Part shown: positions 1 to 9,285 of the stretch, in pieces
Numbering within the stretch: position 1 is the first letter of the stretch
Layout of the letters: each line of letters opens with the position of its first letter
The notes under the pieces: model-generated
Database searches by the model: none
Told to the model about the DNA's origin: nothing
What the model saw: the letters and a program-made list of their open reading frames with translations, nothing else
Origin: JBGOUV01 sp041477815
GTDB taxonomy: Bacteria; Acidobacteriota; Terriglobia; Bryobacterales; JACQDG01
NCBI GenBank assembly: GCA_041477815.1
Contig: JBGOUV010000193.1
Span: 1 to 12,593 of the forward strand
DNA length: 12,593 nt
Reading direction: 5' to 3'
Program-made: the position numbers and the translations under genes

Positions 1-17
1 GTGCAGGCGAGAACCGT

Positions 18-230
18 CTAGTTCGGCCGCGAGGTCAGGTTCGGAAAACCTCTTGCGGCCAGGGCGGTGATGGTGGCGCAACGGGCCTGCATGGCCAGCT
101 CTCGCAGGAGCAGGAGTTCTTCGTAGCTGAGTTTCGAACAGATGTCTTCGAACTCCTGCACCTCGATGTGGCCCTCGACGATGCGGCGGAAAATGCAGCG
201 GACTTTGTCGGCGTCCACGGGGGGCTCCAT
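18..230 (-). CDS. small hypothetical protein, 70 aa
   Basis: This is an unrecognised small soluble protein. It reads MEPPVDADKVRC... and is largely helical and acidic in the middle (VEGHIEVQEFEDICSK, then a Leu/Glu-rich stretch YEELLLLREL). It has two Cys residues in the core and no signal peptide or membrane segment. The frame can be extended upstream to a TTG at 269. I prefer the ATG at 230 because a TAAAAT -10-like hexamer (238-243, minus) lies 7 nt before it, the same spacing seen at three other genes here, and no ribosome binding site is visible for either start. It is a single gene on the minus strand, separated from the downstream-facing aminopeptidase gene by about 230 bp. It may be a small conserved lineage-specific protein. 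Function is unknown, and the gene call rests on the start context and protein-like composition. Confidence 0.5.
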   Translation of the reverse strand: MEPPVDADKVRCIFRRIVEGHIEVQEFEDICSKLSYEELLLLRELAMQARCATITALAARGFPNLTSRPN

Positions 231-237
231 TGGGTCG

Positions 238-243
238 ATTTTA
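238..243 (-). promoter_or_regulatory. -10-like element TAAAAT before the small protein
   Basis: TAAAAT on the minus strand is followed by 7 nt (CGACCCA) and then the ATG at 230. That spacing would place the transcription start on or next to the start codon, giving a leaderless mRNA. No good -35 is seen; TTGCAT lies about 20 nt upstream, which is too far. Confidence 0.4.
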
Positions 244-408
244 GCACCGCGGCGGGGCGTGTGATGCAATGCGCAGCCTGGGAGAATTCTCCGAAGATCC
301 TGATTATCGATCAGCGGTACCGCGAAGTGGCCGAAGCGGAAGATGTGGCCGGCTCGCGCGACGAGGCGCCGGGACTGCTCAGAAGGCCGTACCCCGGTGA
401 TATTTTCT

Positions 409-448
409 CTTGGTGTTCTTGGTGCCTTGGTGTCTTAGTGGTGCATTG
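409..448 (+). repeat. CTTGGTGN tandem array, copy 1
   Basis: Tandem 8-9 bp units read CTTGGTGTT, CTTGGTGC, CTTGGTGT, CTTAGTGG and are followed by TGCATTGC. The same units in the same order occur at 2303-2343, with few differences. The array starts 13 bp beyond the stop codon of the minus-strand aminopeptidase gene, so it would be transcribed as CACCAAG units in that gene's 3' UTR. It has no open reading frame of interest and no U-tract, so it is not a classical terminator. The rest of 231-460 shows nothing recognisable apart from the -10 element of the small protein. Confidence 0.75.
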
Positions 449-460
449 CCGGTTTGGTTT

Positions 461-1798
461 CTACCGCATCCCCCGCTCCACTTCCTCCGCCTCCCGAGGC
501 AGGGCCCCGCTGAGCAGCTTCGCCCCGCTTTCAGTGACCAGCACCACATCCTCAATCCGAATACCGATGTTCTCTTCCGGAATGTAGACACCCGGTTCGA
601 TGGTAAAAACCATCCCCGGCTTGAGCGGGGCGTCGGCAACGCCCGGGTCGTGGACTTCCAGGCCCACGTGGTGGCTCAGGCCGTGAATGAAGTACTGTCC
701 CAGGGAGTTACCCTGGCGGTCCTTGCCATGGGTATTGATATACTCGTAGGCGATCTGGTGGAGGGAGTTCGAGCCGGTGCGGGCGATGGTCATGCCGGGC
801 TTGGCGGCGGCGAGGGCGGCCTTGGCGGCGCCCAGGACGACGTCGTAGATTTCCCGCTGGCGGGGGGCGAACCTGCCGCCCACCGGGATGGTGCGCGTAA
901 TGTCTGATGCATACATCGAGTATTCACCCGCCACGTCCAGCAGCAGGACCTGCCCGGCGTCCAGGCGCGAGGCGTTGTCGGCGTAGTGCAGGACCGTGGA
1001 ATTGAAGCCGGCGCCGACAATGGGGGAATAGGCCGGGCGCTCGCAGCCGTGGTCGAACATCACGCCGAGCATGGAGGCTGCTACCTGGTACTCATACAGA
1101 CCAGGCTTGGCGCGTTTCCAGGAGGCCCGGTGGGCGGCCACGGAGGCGTCGGTGGCTTTCTGGAGCAGCGCGATCTCTCCGGGGCTTTTCACCATGCGCA
1201 GCTCGGTGAGGGTGGGACGAACATCGGCGATCTCGGCGGTGGGAGCGATCTTTTCGAGGGTCCGGGTGCGCCGGGGCTCGGGGTCGTGGTCGGCGGCGCG
1301 GGTGCGGGGCTGCAGCGTGTAGATGCGCCCGAAGCCGGCGACGGCTTTGGCCACGTCGGCCTCGAACAATTCGGCGCCCCGGACGGTGGGGAAGCCGGTC
1401 CGGTCGGCCAGGCCTTCGTCATAGGGACCGATCTTGGGGCCGGTCCACCGTTCCTGCTTGAGGTTGCGGGCGGGCAGGTAGAGAATCTGGCGCGGCATGC
1501 GGCTGACTTCGTCGTAGACCGGAGAGCTCTTCTCCGCCAGCGGAGGAATGAGCAAGAGGATGGCGCCGGGCTGATTCCATCCCGTGAGGTAGTAGAAATT
1601 GCTCTCCTGCCGGAAGGCGGTGCGCAGGCTGGAGCCCTCCAGTTCGGTGTAGGCGAACAGCACGATGACGCCGTCGGAGAGCTTTTCGAGCAGGCGCGTC
1701 CGGCGGTCGGCGAACGCCGGCCAGGGCTCCCGTTCAAGAGCGCGGAGCGCGGGGACCAGACACAGCGCCGCCAGCAGCAGAACCAGCCTTTTGCGCAT
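461..1798 (-). CDS. pepP: secreted Xaa-Pro aminopeptidase (peptidase M24B)
   Basis: This metallopeptidase removes N-terminal residues preceding proline and is probably exported. It has 445 residues. Residues 1-20 form a Sec signal peptide (MRKR, a Leu/Ala core, ALRA cleavage site). Residues about 25-180 match the aminopeptidase P N-terminal domain (SNFYYLTGWNQPGA), and about 205-435 form the pita-bread catalytic domain. All five metal ligands are visible: Asp288 and Asp299 (LLLDVAGEY...SDITRT), His376 (HGLSHHVGLEVHD), Glu401 (FTIEPGVYIPE) and Glu416 (GIRIEDVVLV). The frame is open upstream to 1861, but the extra 21 residues would sit before the signal peptide and a TATACT element lies 6 nt before the ATG at 1798, so that ATG is preferred. 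It is divergent from a membrane-protein gene. The family and intact active site are certain; the substrate and exact location are inferred. Confidence 0.93.
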   Translation of the reverse strand: MRKRLVLLLAALCLVPALRALEREPWPAFADRRTRLLEKLSDGVIVLFAYTELEGSSLRTAFRQESNFYYLTGWNQPGAILLLIPPLAEKSSPVYDEVSRMPRQILYLPARNLKQERWTGPKIGPYDEGLADRTGFPTVRGAELFEADVAKAVAGFGRIYTLQPRTRAADHDPEPRRTRTLEKIAPTAEIADVRPTLTELRMVKSPGEIALLQKATDASVAAHRASWKRAKPGLYEYQVAASMLGVMFDHGCERPAYSPIVGAGFNSTVLHYADNASRLDAGQVLLLDVAGEYSMYASDITRTIPVGGRFAPRQREIYDVVLGAAKAALAAAKPGMTIARTGSNSLHQIAYEYINTHGKDRQGNSLGQYFIHGLSHHVGLEVHDPGVADAPLKPGMVFTIEPGVYIPEENIGIRIEDVVLVTESGAKLLSGALPREAEEVERGMR

Positions 1799-1804
1799 GT
1801 GCGC

Positions 1805-1810
1805 AGTATA
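1805..1810 (-). promoter_or_regulatory. -10 element TATACT of the aminopeptidase gene
   Basis: TATACT on the minus strand is followed by 6 nt (GCGCAC) and the ATG at 1798. This geometry predicts transcription starting at or within a base or two of the start codon. There is no Shine-Dalgarno sequence in the 6 nt available. The -35 region is weak (CACAAG at 17 nt). Confidence 0.5.
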
Positions 1811-1813
1811 CAG

Positions 1814-1819
1814 TAAAAT
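1814..1819 (+). promoter_or_regulatory. possible -10 TAAAAT for the membrane-protein gene
   Basis: TAAAAT on the plus strand lies in the 53-bp divergent gap. It would start transcription near 1826, leaving a leader of about 25 nt that contains the AGGAG ribosome binding site. It is based on resemblance only. Confidence 0.3.
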
Positions 1820-1841
1820 GGCGGATTCTTGTGGCTGCGCT

Positions 1842-1846
1842 AGGAG
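1842..1846 (+). promoter_or_regulatory. ribosome binding site AGGAG
   Basis: AGGAG sits 5 nt before the ATG at 1852 and decides that start over the in-frame GTG at 1831. It is one of the few clear Shine-Dalgarno sequences in the window. Confidence 0.6.
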
Positions 1847-1851
1847 CTGGA

Positions 1852-2259
1852 ATGAAGGCAATGGGGGCGGTGCTGAGGTTTGTGGCGTTCGGGTTCAACC
1901 TGGTGCTGGCGCTGTGGGTATTCCTGCTGGCGCTGGTGGTGTTTTCGAGCGGGCGCCACAACATCCACCTTGCCACCGTGCCGCTGGCGGGCCAGAACCT
2001 CACACTGCTACTGTTGCTGGCTTCGATTTACGCCTTTGTGGCCATGGTGCTGGCGCTGCGCCGCGGGCGCTGGGTAAGGCTGCCGATGCTGCTGTGGAAC
2101 CTGGTGGTGGCGTTGCTGCTGGTGACCGCGCCTCTGCGAGGCGGCTTCAGTTTTCAGGGGAAGGACCAACTGATGTTCGGGGCATCCCTGGGGACGGCCG
2201 CACTGCTGGCGCTGTGGGGGGCGTGGTGGCAGTGGAGGGAAGGCGGGGGCCGCAAGTAA
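1852..2259 (+). CDS. four-helix integral membrane protein, 135 aa
   Basis: The product is a small hydrophobic protein with four predicted membrane spans, at about residues 10-31, 49-69, 77-94 and 108-127. Short basic loops (RRGRWVR at about 70-76) and a basic C-terminus (WREGGGRK) suggest cytoplasmic faces at those points. No catalytic or binding motif is visible and I do not recognise the family. The start is set by AGGAG five bases upstream; an ATG three codons later is also possible. The gene is divergent from the aminopeptidase across 53 bp and convergent with pckA, with an inverted CACCAAG/CTTGGTG repeat between the two stops. It appears to be a single-gene unit. Confidence 0.75.
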   Translation: MKAMGAVLRFVAFGFNLVLALWVFLLALVVFSSGRHNIHLATVPLAGQNLTLLLLLASIYAFVAMVLALRRGRWVRLPMLLWNLVVALLLVTAPLRGGFSFQGKDQLMFGASLGTAALLALWGAWWQWREGGGRK

Positions 2260-2343
2260 CCACCAAGACACCAAGTACACCCAGGAAATCACTCTTGGTT
2301 TGCTTGGTGTACTTGGTGCCTTGGTGTCTTGGTGGTGAATTGC
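2260..2343 (+). repeat. CTTGGTGN array, copy 2, with inverted arm
   Basis: Between the convergent stops of the membrane-protein gene and pckA, tandem units CTTGGTGTA, CTTGGTGC, CTTGGTGT, CTTGGTGG (2303-2335) are followed by TGAATTGC. Here there is also an opposite arm: 2260-2275 is perfectly complementary to 2320-2335 (16 bp). An alternative register pairs 2264-2281 with 2307-2324 with one mismatch. Transcripts from either side could fold into a long hairpin with a loop of about 44 nt. There is no U-tract, so intrinsic termination is doubtful. It matches copy 1 at 409-448 in unit order and orientation. Confidence 0.8.
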
Positions 2344-2347
2344 GTGG

Positions 2348-3925
2348 TTAGATTGCTCCTGCCGTTGGCCCCGCCCGCCGGATCTCCTCCCCCACCCCCG
2401 AGAACATCTCGAAGTTTTTCTGGAAGCGTCCGGCCAGGTCGCAGGCGGCGCGGTCGTAATTCTCGGGGTTGGCCCACTGGCTGCGGGCATCGAGGACGGA
2501 CGCGGGGACATCGGGGCAGGTGCGCGGCACCTTGACCTGGAAAACCGGGTGCTCGGTGAACGCGGCGCTGGAGAGCCGGCCGGATAGCGCGGCGTGGAGC
2601 ACGGCGCGGGTATGGGGCAGGCTCATGCGGTGTCCGACGCCGAAGGCGCCGCCCACCCAGCCGGTGTTGACCAGCCAGCACTCCGCGCCGTAGCGCCGGA
2701 GACAGTCCCCCAGCATGGCCGCGTAGACCACCGCAGGCCGGGGCAGGAAGGGGGCGCCGAAGCAGGCGCTGAAGGTGGCGGAGGGCTCCTTGCCCAGGCC
2801 GCGCTCGGTGCCGGCTACCTTGGCCGTATAGCCGCTCAGGAAGTGATACATAGCCTGTTCCGGCGTCAGGCGGGCGATGGGGGGCAGGACGCCGAAAGCG
2901 TCGGCGGCCAGGAACACCACGTGCTTGGGGTGGCCGCCCAGGCCGGGGATGACGGCGTTGTCGATGAAGCTGACCGGGTAGGCGGCGCGGGTGTTCTCGG
3001 TGATGGACTCGTCGTCGAAGTCCAGCACGCGCAGCTCCGAATCCATGGCCACGTTTTCGAGCACCGTCCCGAAGCGGATGGCGTTCCAGATCTGGGGCTC
3101 GTTCTCGCGGGAGAGGCGGATGCACTTGGCGTAGCAGCCGCCCTCGAAATTGAACACCCCGGCGTGGCTCCAGCCGTGCTCGTCGTCGCCGATGAGGCGG
3201 CGCTGCGGGTCGGCCGAGAGGGTCGTCTTGCCGGTGCCGGAGAGGCCGAAGAAGAGGGCGACCGATCCCGCGCTGTCGACGTTGGCCGAACAGTGCATGG
3301 GGAACACGCCGCGGTCCGGGAGCAGGTAATTCAGGATGCTGAACACGCTCTTCTTCATCTCGCCGGCATAGCTGGTGCCGCCAATGATGACTACCTTCTT
3401 GGTGAAGTTGATGACGATGCAGTTTTCCGAGCGGGTGCCGTCCTCGCTGGGGTTGGCGTGGAAGACCGGGGCGAACAGCAGCGTGAACTGAGGCTCGTGC
3501 CCGGCCAGCTCGCCGGGAGCCGGGGCGACGAAAAGCTGGCGGGCGAACAGGCTGTGCCAGGCGCGTTCGGTGATCACCCGGATGGGGAGCCGGTAGTCGG
3601 GGTCGGCGCCGGCGAAACAATCCTGCACGAACAGGTCGCGTCCCTGGAGATAGGCCAGAAACTTGGCGTAGAGGAGCCGGAAGTGCTCCGGGTCCAGCGG
3701 CTGGTTGACCGGGCCCCAGTCCACGTGGCGCTCGGTGATCTGGTCGCGGACGATGAACTTGTCGGAGGGGGAGCGGCCGGTGTAGTGGCCCGTGCGGACC
3801 ACCAGGGGACCGCTCGCCGCCAGGAGGCCCTCTCGCCGCGCGATGGCTTCCTCAATCAGGTGCGCCGGCCCCAGGTTGCGGTGGACCGAGTTGACGTTGC
3901 GGATGCCGTGGGCGGAGAGGTCCAT
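2348..3925 (-). CDS. pckA: phosphoenolpyruvate carboxykinase (ATP)
   Basis: This cytoplasmic enzyme converts oxaloacetate and ATP to phosphoenolpyruvate, ADP and CO2, the entry step of gluconeogenesis. Its 525 residues are the normal length for the ATP-type family. Visible motifs are the substrate Arg in GRSPSDKF (Arg51), the GGTSYAGEMKKS segment with metal/substrate Lys at about 191, His211 (MHCSAN), the P-loop GLSGTGKT (227-234) and the kinase-2 metal site LIGDDEHGW (245-252). The ATP form is indicated by the P-loop type and the GDDEHGW motif. Its ATG lies one base after the tex stop codon (TAG-C-ATG) with no ribosome binding site of its own, so translation is probably coupled to tex. Downstream is the CTTGGTG inverted repeat. 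The active site is intact and the assignment is secure. Confidence 0.97.
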   Translation of the reverse strand: MDLSAHGIRNVNSVHRNLGPAHLIEEAIARREGLLAASGPLVVRTGHYTGRSPSDKFIVRDQITERHVDWGPVNQPLDPEHFRLLYAKFLAYLQGRDLFVQDCFAGADPDYRLPIRVITERAWHSLFARQLFVAPAPGELAGHEPQFTLLFAPVFHANPSEDGTRSENCIVINFTKKVVIIGGTSYAGEMKKSVFSILNYLLPDRGVFPMHCSANVDSAGSVALFFGLSGTGKTTLSADPQRRLIGDDEHGWSHAGVFNFEGGCYAKCIRLSRENEPQIWNAIRFGTVLENVAMDSELRVLDFDDESITENTRAAYPVSFIDNAVIPGLGGHPKHVVFLAADAFGVLPPIARLTPEQAMYHFLSGYTAKVAGTERGLGKEPSATFSACFGAPFLPRPAVVYAAMLGDCLRRYGAECWLVNTGWVGGAFGVGHRMSLPHTRAVLHAALSGRLSSAAFTEHPVFQVKVPRTCPDVPASVLDARSQWANPENYDRAACDLAGRFQKNFEMFSGVGEEIRRAGPTAGAI

Positions 3926-3926
3926 G

Positions 3927-6308
<2,382 letters not shown>

Positions 6309-6323
6309 GGGTCCGGACGAAAC

Positions 6324-6329
6324 TTAATA
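6324..6329 (-). promoter_or_regulatory. possible -10 TATTAA for tex-pckA
   Basis: TATTAA on the minus strand is 15 nt before the tex ATG and predicts a leader of about 8-9 nt with no ribosome binding site. TATGAT at 6335-6340 is a competing candidate. Both lie in the 36-bp AT-rich gap shared with the divergent gene. Confidence 0.3.
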
Positions 6330-6332
6330 CTG

Positions 6333-6338
6333 TATCAT
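6333..6338 (+). promoter_or_regulatory. -10 element TATCAT of the secreted protein-fmdE pair
   Basis: TATCAT is followed by 6 nt (AATGTC) and the ATG at 6345, the same geometry as at 1798 and 9298. CATAAT at 6336-6341 overlaps it but is only 3 nt from the ATG. A leaderless transcript is predicted; no ribosome binding site is present. Confidence 0.4.
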
Positions 6339-6344
6339 AATGTC

Positions 6345-6941
6345 ATGAGAGCAGGCCGGTTATTGGGGCTGTTGCTGGCCCTGGGGACGCTGCGCGCCCA
6401 GGTGATCGAGTTCTACTCGAACGGCCTGAAATACCAGACCCTGACCAAGGCGGGCCTGACCGTCATGTACGCGGAGATGCCGCTGCAGGTGCGGGAATAC
6501 GCGGTGCTGCAGGTGGCCGTGATCAACGGCACGGACGAGCTGCGGGTGGTGCAGCCGGTGGCGTTCAGCTTCCAGTTTCCGGACGGACGGGTGGTGCGGG
6601 CGACCGGCGAGAACGAGGTGGTCAGCGAGCTGCAGCAGCATGGGGGACGCAACGACGTGATCAAGCTGGTGACGGCGTACGAGCGGGCGCTCTCGGGGGC
6701 CGAGAAGATCCGGTCGAATAACGGGTATGAGCAGCGGCGGCAGGCGGCCTTGGCCATGGGCGGACCGGCCGGGCTGCGGGCGGCGGCAGCGGCCTCGGCG
6801 ATCGCCTTTGTGCGGACCAGGCTGCGCCCCAAGGACTCGACCGACGGGGCGGTGTTCTTCGGCAACGAGGGCAAGGCCCTGGGGACCGGGACGCTCCGGG
6901 CTCAAGTGGGAAACGAAGTATTCGAGTTCCGCGTGGAGTGA
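6345..6941 (+). CDS. secreted protein of unknown function, 198 aa
   Basis: I do not recognise this protein. It has a Sec signal peptide (MRAG then a Leu-rich core, cleavage likely after GTLRA, mature N-terminus QVIEFYSNG). Beta-strand-rich segments follow (about 35-85), including VREYAVLQVAVINGTDELRV and PVAFSFQFPDGRVVRA, which resemble an immunoglobulin-like or surface-protein fold. A charged, Ala-rich helical middle spans about 100-165, and a final beta part contains DGAVFFGNEGKA and LRAQVGNEVFEFRVE. It has no Cys in the mature part and no membrane span after the signal, so it is probably periplasmic or outer-membrane associated. Its TGA stop directly abuts the ATG of the FmdE-family gene, which implies one transcript and translational coupling. 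Whether the two act together is unknown. Confidence 0.8.
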   Translation: MRAGRLLGLLLALGTLRAQVIEFYSNGLKYQTLTKAGLTVMYAEMPLQVREYAVLQVAVINGTDELRVVQPVAFSFQFPDGRVVRATGENEVVSELQQHGGRNDVIKLVTAYERALSGAEKIRSNNGYEQRRQAALAMGGPAGLRAAAAASAIAFVRTRLRPKDSTDGAVFFGNEGKALGTGTLRAQVGNEVFEFRVE

Positions 6942-7538
6942 ATGAAGAACTTCGAGGAGTACGTCGAGGAAGCGAACCGGGCCCACGGCCACATCTGCGC
7001 CGGCCAGATCCTGGGACTGCGCCTGGCCCTGCACGGGCTGGCTCTGCTGGGCATCGAAGACCCCACCGGCCGCGATCGCAAGCGGCTGGTGACGTTTGTC
7101 GAGATCGACCGCTGCGCCACCGACGCCGTGACCGTGGTAACCGGCTGCCGCATGGGGAAGCGGGCGCTGAAATTCCGCGACTACGGCAAGGTGGCGGCGA
7201 CATTTGTGGATCTGGTGGCGGGCCGCGCGGTACGGGTGGCCGCCCGGGACAGCTCGAAGCAACTGGCGCGCGAGCGGCATCCCGAGATTCCCGAGAAGAA
7301 CCGGCAGCAGATGCAGGCGTACCGGGAGCTGACCGACGACGAGCTGTTCACGCACCAGTGGGTGGAGGTCGAAGTGCAGCCCGAGGACCTGCCGGGCTGG
7401 AAGGGTACGAAGGCGGTCTGCGAGGCCTGTGGGGAAACGGTAAACTTCCGGCGGGAGGTAATCAAGGAGGGCCGAACGTTATGCCGCGCATGCGCCGGCG
7501 ACAGCTACTATCGCGTGAGCGCCGAACCGCGACCGTGA
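6942..7538 (+). CDS. FmdE-family metal-binding protein
   Basis: This is related to subunit E of formylmethanofuran dehydrogenase, but in bacteria such proteins usually stand alone and their role is not settled. Of 198 residues, 1-155 form the FmdE domain with the signature HGHICAGQILG (His15, His17, Cys19) and conserved Cys58, Asp61 and Cys69 (DRCATDAVTVVTGCRMG). Residues about 158-190 form a zinc-finger-like C-terminal module with Cys160/Cys163 and Cys181/Cys184 (CEACGE...CRAC). Both are intact. The protein is probably cytoplasmic. The start abuts the preceding stop, with GGAG three bases before the ATG. The last five codons (AEPRP) and the TGA come from an inverted repeat shared with the convergent glycosyltransferase gene. 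No molybdenum enzyme or other formylmethanofuran gene is nearby, so a methanofuran role is not supported by context. A metal or redox-cofactor maturation role is possible. Confidence 0.88.
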   Translation: MKNFEEYVEEANRAHGHICAGQILGLRLALHGLALLGIEDPTGRDRKRLVTFVEIDRCATDAVTVVTGCRMGKRALKFRDYGKVAATFVDLVAGRAVRVAARDSSKQLARERHPEIPEKNRQQMQAYRELTDDELFTHQWVEVEVQPEDLPGWKGTKAVCEACGETVNFRREVIKEGRTLCRACAGDSYYRVSAEPRP

Positions 7539-7595
7539 GGGAGCGGAGATCGGGCATATCGAAGAATCCGCTCCCTCACGGTCGCGGTTCGGCGC
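7519..7595. repeat. perfect 29-bp inverted repeat ending two convergent genes
   Basis: The left arm 7519-7547 and right arm 7567-7595 are perfect reverse complements over 29 bp, with a 19-nt loop (7548-7566). The arms contain CGAACCGCGACCGTGAGG. Each arm carries an in-frame TGA: 7536-7538 stops the FmdE gene and 7578-7576 (minus) stops the glycosyltransferase gene. As RNA it forms a very stable hairpin but has no U-tract. One arm recurs, diverged, inside tex at 4001-4028, so this is a dispersed REP-like family rather than a local palindrome. Confidence 0.9.
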
Positions 7596-9285
7596 CGGAC
7601 AGCCGGTCCCACACCTCCGCCAGCCTCCGGCCGAGGACTTCCCAACCGTAGCGAGCCTCCACCAAGACGCGCCCGGCCGCCGCCAGGTCGTGTCGGGCGC
7701 CGGCATTCCAGAGCAGGTAGAGGACGGCGGCGGCGAAGTCGTCGGGACGGTCGGCGATGCTGGCGTGCTCGCCCGGCGTCAGGCCCAGGCCGGCCACGCC
7801 CACCGTGGTCGAGACCAGGGGACGCTCCATGGCCAGGGCTTCCAGCACCTTGATGTTGGTTCCGGCCGAGACCACCAGCGGGACCACCACCATCATGGCC
7901 CGGCGGTAGAGAGGGCGGACGTCCTCGACGAAATCGAGCAGTTCCACCTCCGGCGGCAGCGCCGGCAGGTCGCTGCCGGTGTGACGCCGCCAGTAATACC
8001 GATGGTCGGCGCCGGCCACTACGGTAAGTCTTAACTCCGGGCAGGCCGGACGGAGCTTGGGCCAAATCCGATCCATCAGGAACTGGAATCCGAGGACGTT
8101 GGGGAAGTGGCGGAACGACCCGATAAAGAGCAGCTCGGGCGTGGAGACGGGCGGCGCCGGCTGGAAGCGGTGGAGGTCCACGCCGTTGGGGACGACGGCC
8201 AGGCGGTCCCGCGGCAAGCCGGCCTGGGCGAGGCGGTCCCGGTCGTCGTCCGACATGGCGATTACGCGGTGAAAGCGGCGGGCGTGGCGGAGTTCGTAGG
8301 CCCGCCAGCGCGCTTCGGTAAGGACGGCGGCCAATCGCGCGCGGCCCCGCGCCCGGCGGCGGATCTGGCGGTGGAGATCGAAGGTCACATCGTGCTCCAC
8401 CAGGATCGTCCGCGTGCCGGGGGGGCAGGCGAGGTGGGCGAGCTGGGTGTACTCGACCTGCACGATGCCGATCCGCTCCTCGGCGGCCATCCGGGAGAGA
8501 ATGGCCTCCATCGCCGGCGAGTGGAACTTGGCGACGCCGGGGGGAGAGAGCGAAGGCGGGTCCCAACGGGGCGTAGGGACGAGCACGACCCGGGCGCAGA
8601 AGTCCAGCAGAGGCGCGACCTCGCGTTCCGTCTCGCCCTCGGCGAAGGCGAATAGGTAGAGGTCGGTGGTGGGGGCGAGGGCGCGCAGCAGGTTGTAGAT
8701 GCGGATGGCGCCGCCGTGGGAAAGGGGAAAGGGAAGATAGGGGGTCACCACGGCCACCCGGCGCCGCTGCGGGAGGGTGGGACGGCCGGCGAAGACCTGC
8801 GGGGGCCCCGCCGCAGGCCGCCCCTCCCACCACGCCGGGCGGTGAATGTCGCCCACCGGCTCGCCGCGCAGAAAACGCCAGGAGGCCAGGGGGCAGCGCC
8901 AGCGGAGATGATGGCGCTCGCCGGCGGCGTTGAAGGCCAGGAGCTTGCGAGGGGCCAGAAACCAGGGGAGCCAGCGCAGGGATCCGGCGGGACTCCACAC
9001 AAACGGGGCCAGGGCGATCCACCGGCGGCGCAGGCGGCGGCGCGCCACCCGCCAAGCGGCGAAGAGGCCGGACGGCAGCTCGATTACCTCGTCGGCATAG
9101 GCAAACGCAGCGGGGTCCAGGGGCGCCGGACCCAGAAGAACATGAGGACGATCGGGAACCAGCTCGCGCATCTCCCGCGCCATACGCCGCGAGCGCTCCG
9201 CGTCGCTGGTGAGGAAGACCGCCACCGCAGGCGTGCGCGATCGGCGGAGCAGGCGGGCTAGCCACTGTTTCACGAAGACAACCAT
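7576..9285 (-). CDS. glycosyltransferase, GT4-like, with an extra N-terminal region
   Basis: This is a predicted cytoplasmic or membrane-associated sugar transferase using an activated sugar to build a surface or exported glycan; donor and acceptor are unknown. Of 569 residues, about 1-170 form a basic, Trp/Arg-rich region without a recognised domain. About 175-370 form the GT-B N-terminal lobe (VAVVTPYLPFPLSHGGAIR, then VEYTQLAHLA and VEHDVTFDLHRQI). About 375-550 form the C-terminal lobe (LLFIGSFRHFPNVLGF, VVPNGVDLHRF, and the nucleotide-sugar motif SAGTNIKVLEALAMERPLVS). The frame is open far upstream, but that part is antisense to the dehydrogenase gene. The ATG at 9285 is the natural start; a GTG at 9273 is an alternative. 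The last five residues and stop are supplied by the inverted repeat. No other glycan genes are adjacent. Confidence 0.87.
   Translation of the reverse strand: MVVFVKQWLARLLRRSRTPAVAVFLTSDAERSRRMAREMRELVPDRPHVLLGPAPLDPAAFAYADEVIELPSGLFAAWRVARRRLRRRWIALAPFVWSPAGSLRWLPWFLAPRKLLAFNAAGERHHLRWRCPLASWRFLRGEPVGDIHRPAWWEGRPAAGPPQVFAGRPTLPQRRRVAVVTPYLPFPLSHGGAIRIYNLLRALAPTTDLYLFAFAEGETEREVAPLLDFCARVVLVPTPRWDPPSLSPPGVAKFHSPAMEAILSRMAAEERIGIVQVEYTQLAHLACPPGTRTILVEHDVTFDLHRQIRRRARGRARLAAVLTEARWRAYELRHARRFHRVIAMSDDDRDRLAQAGLPRDRLAVVPNGVDLHRFQPAPPVSTPELLFIGSFRHFPNVLGFQFLMDRIWPKLRPACPELRLTVVAGADHRYYWRRHTGSDLPALPPEVELLDFVEDVRPLYRRAMMVVVPLVVSAGTNIKVLEALAMERPLVSTTVGVAGLGLTPGEHASIADRPDDFAAAVLYLLWNAGARHDLAAAGRVLVEARYGWEVLGRRLAEVWDRLSGAEPRP

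Noticed and set aside
409..448. CRISPR-like array
   Set aside because: Units are 8-9 bp with no spacers and no cas genes nearby.
1799..1861. Extension of the aminopeptidase by 21 residues
   Set aside because: It would bury the signal peptide and read through the TATACT promoter element.
2289..3620. 443-codon frame on the same strand as pckA but out of frame
   Set aside because: Its Arg/Pro-rich composition is typical of a shifted frame. It overlaps intact PEP carboxykinase with all catalytic motifs, so it is neither a second gene nor a frameshift.
7519..7595. Inverted repeats as intrinsic terminators
   Set aside because: Stable hairpins are present here and at 2260-2335 and 12337-12374, but none is followed by a T-run, so I annotated them as repeats.
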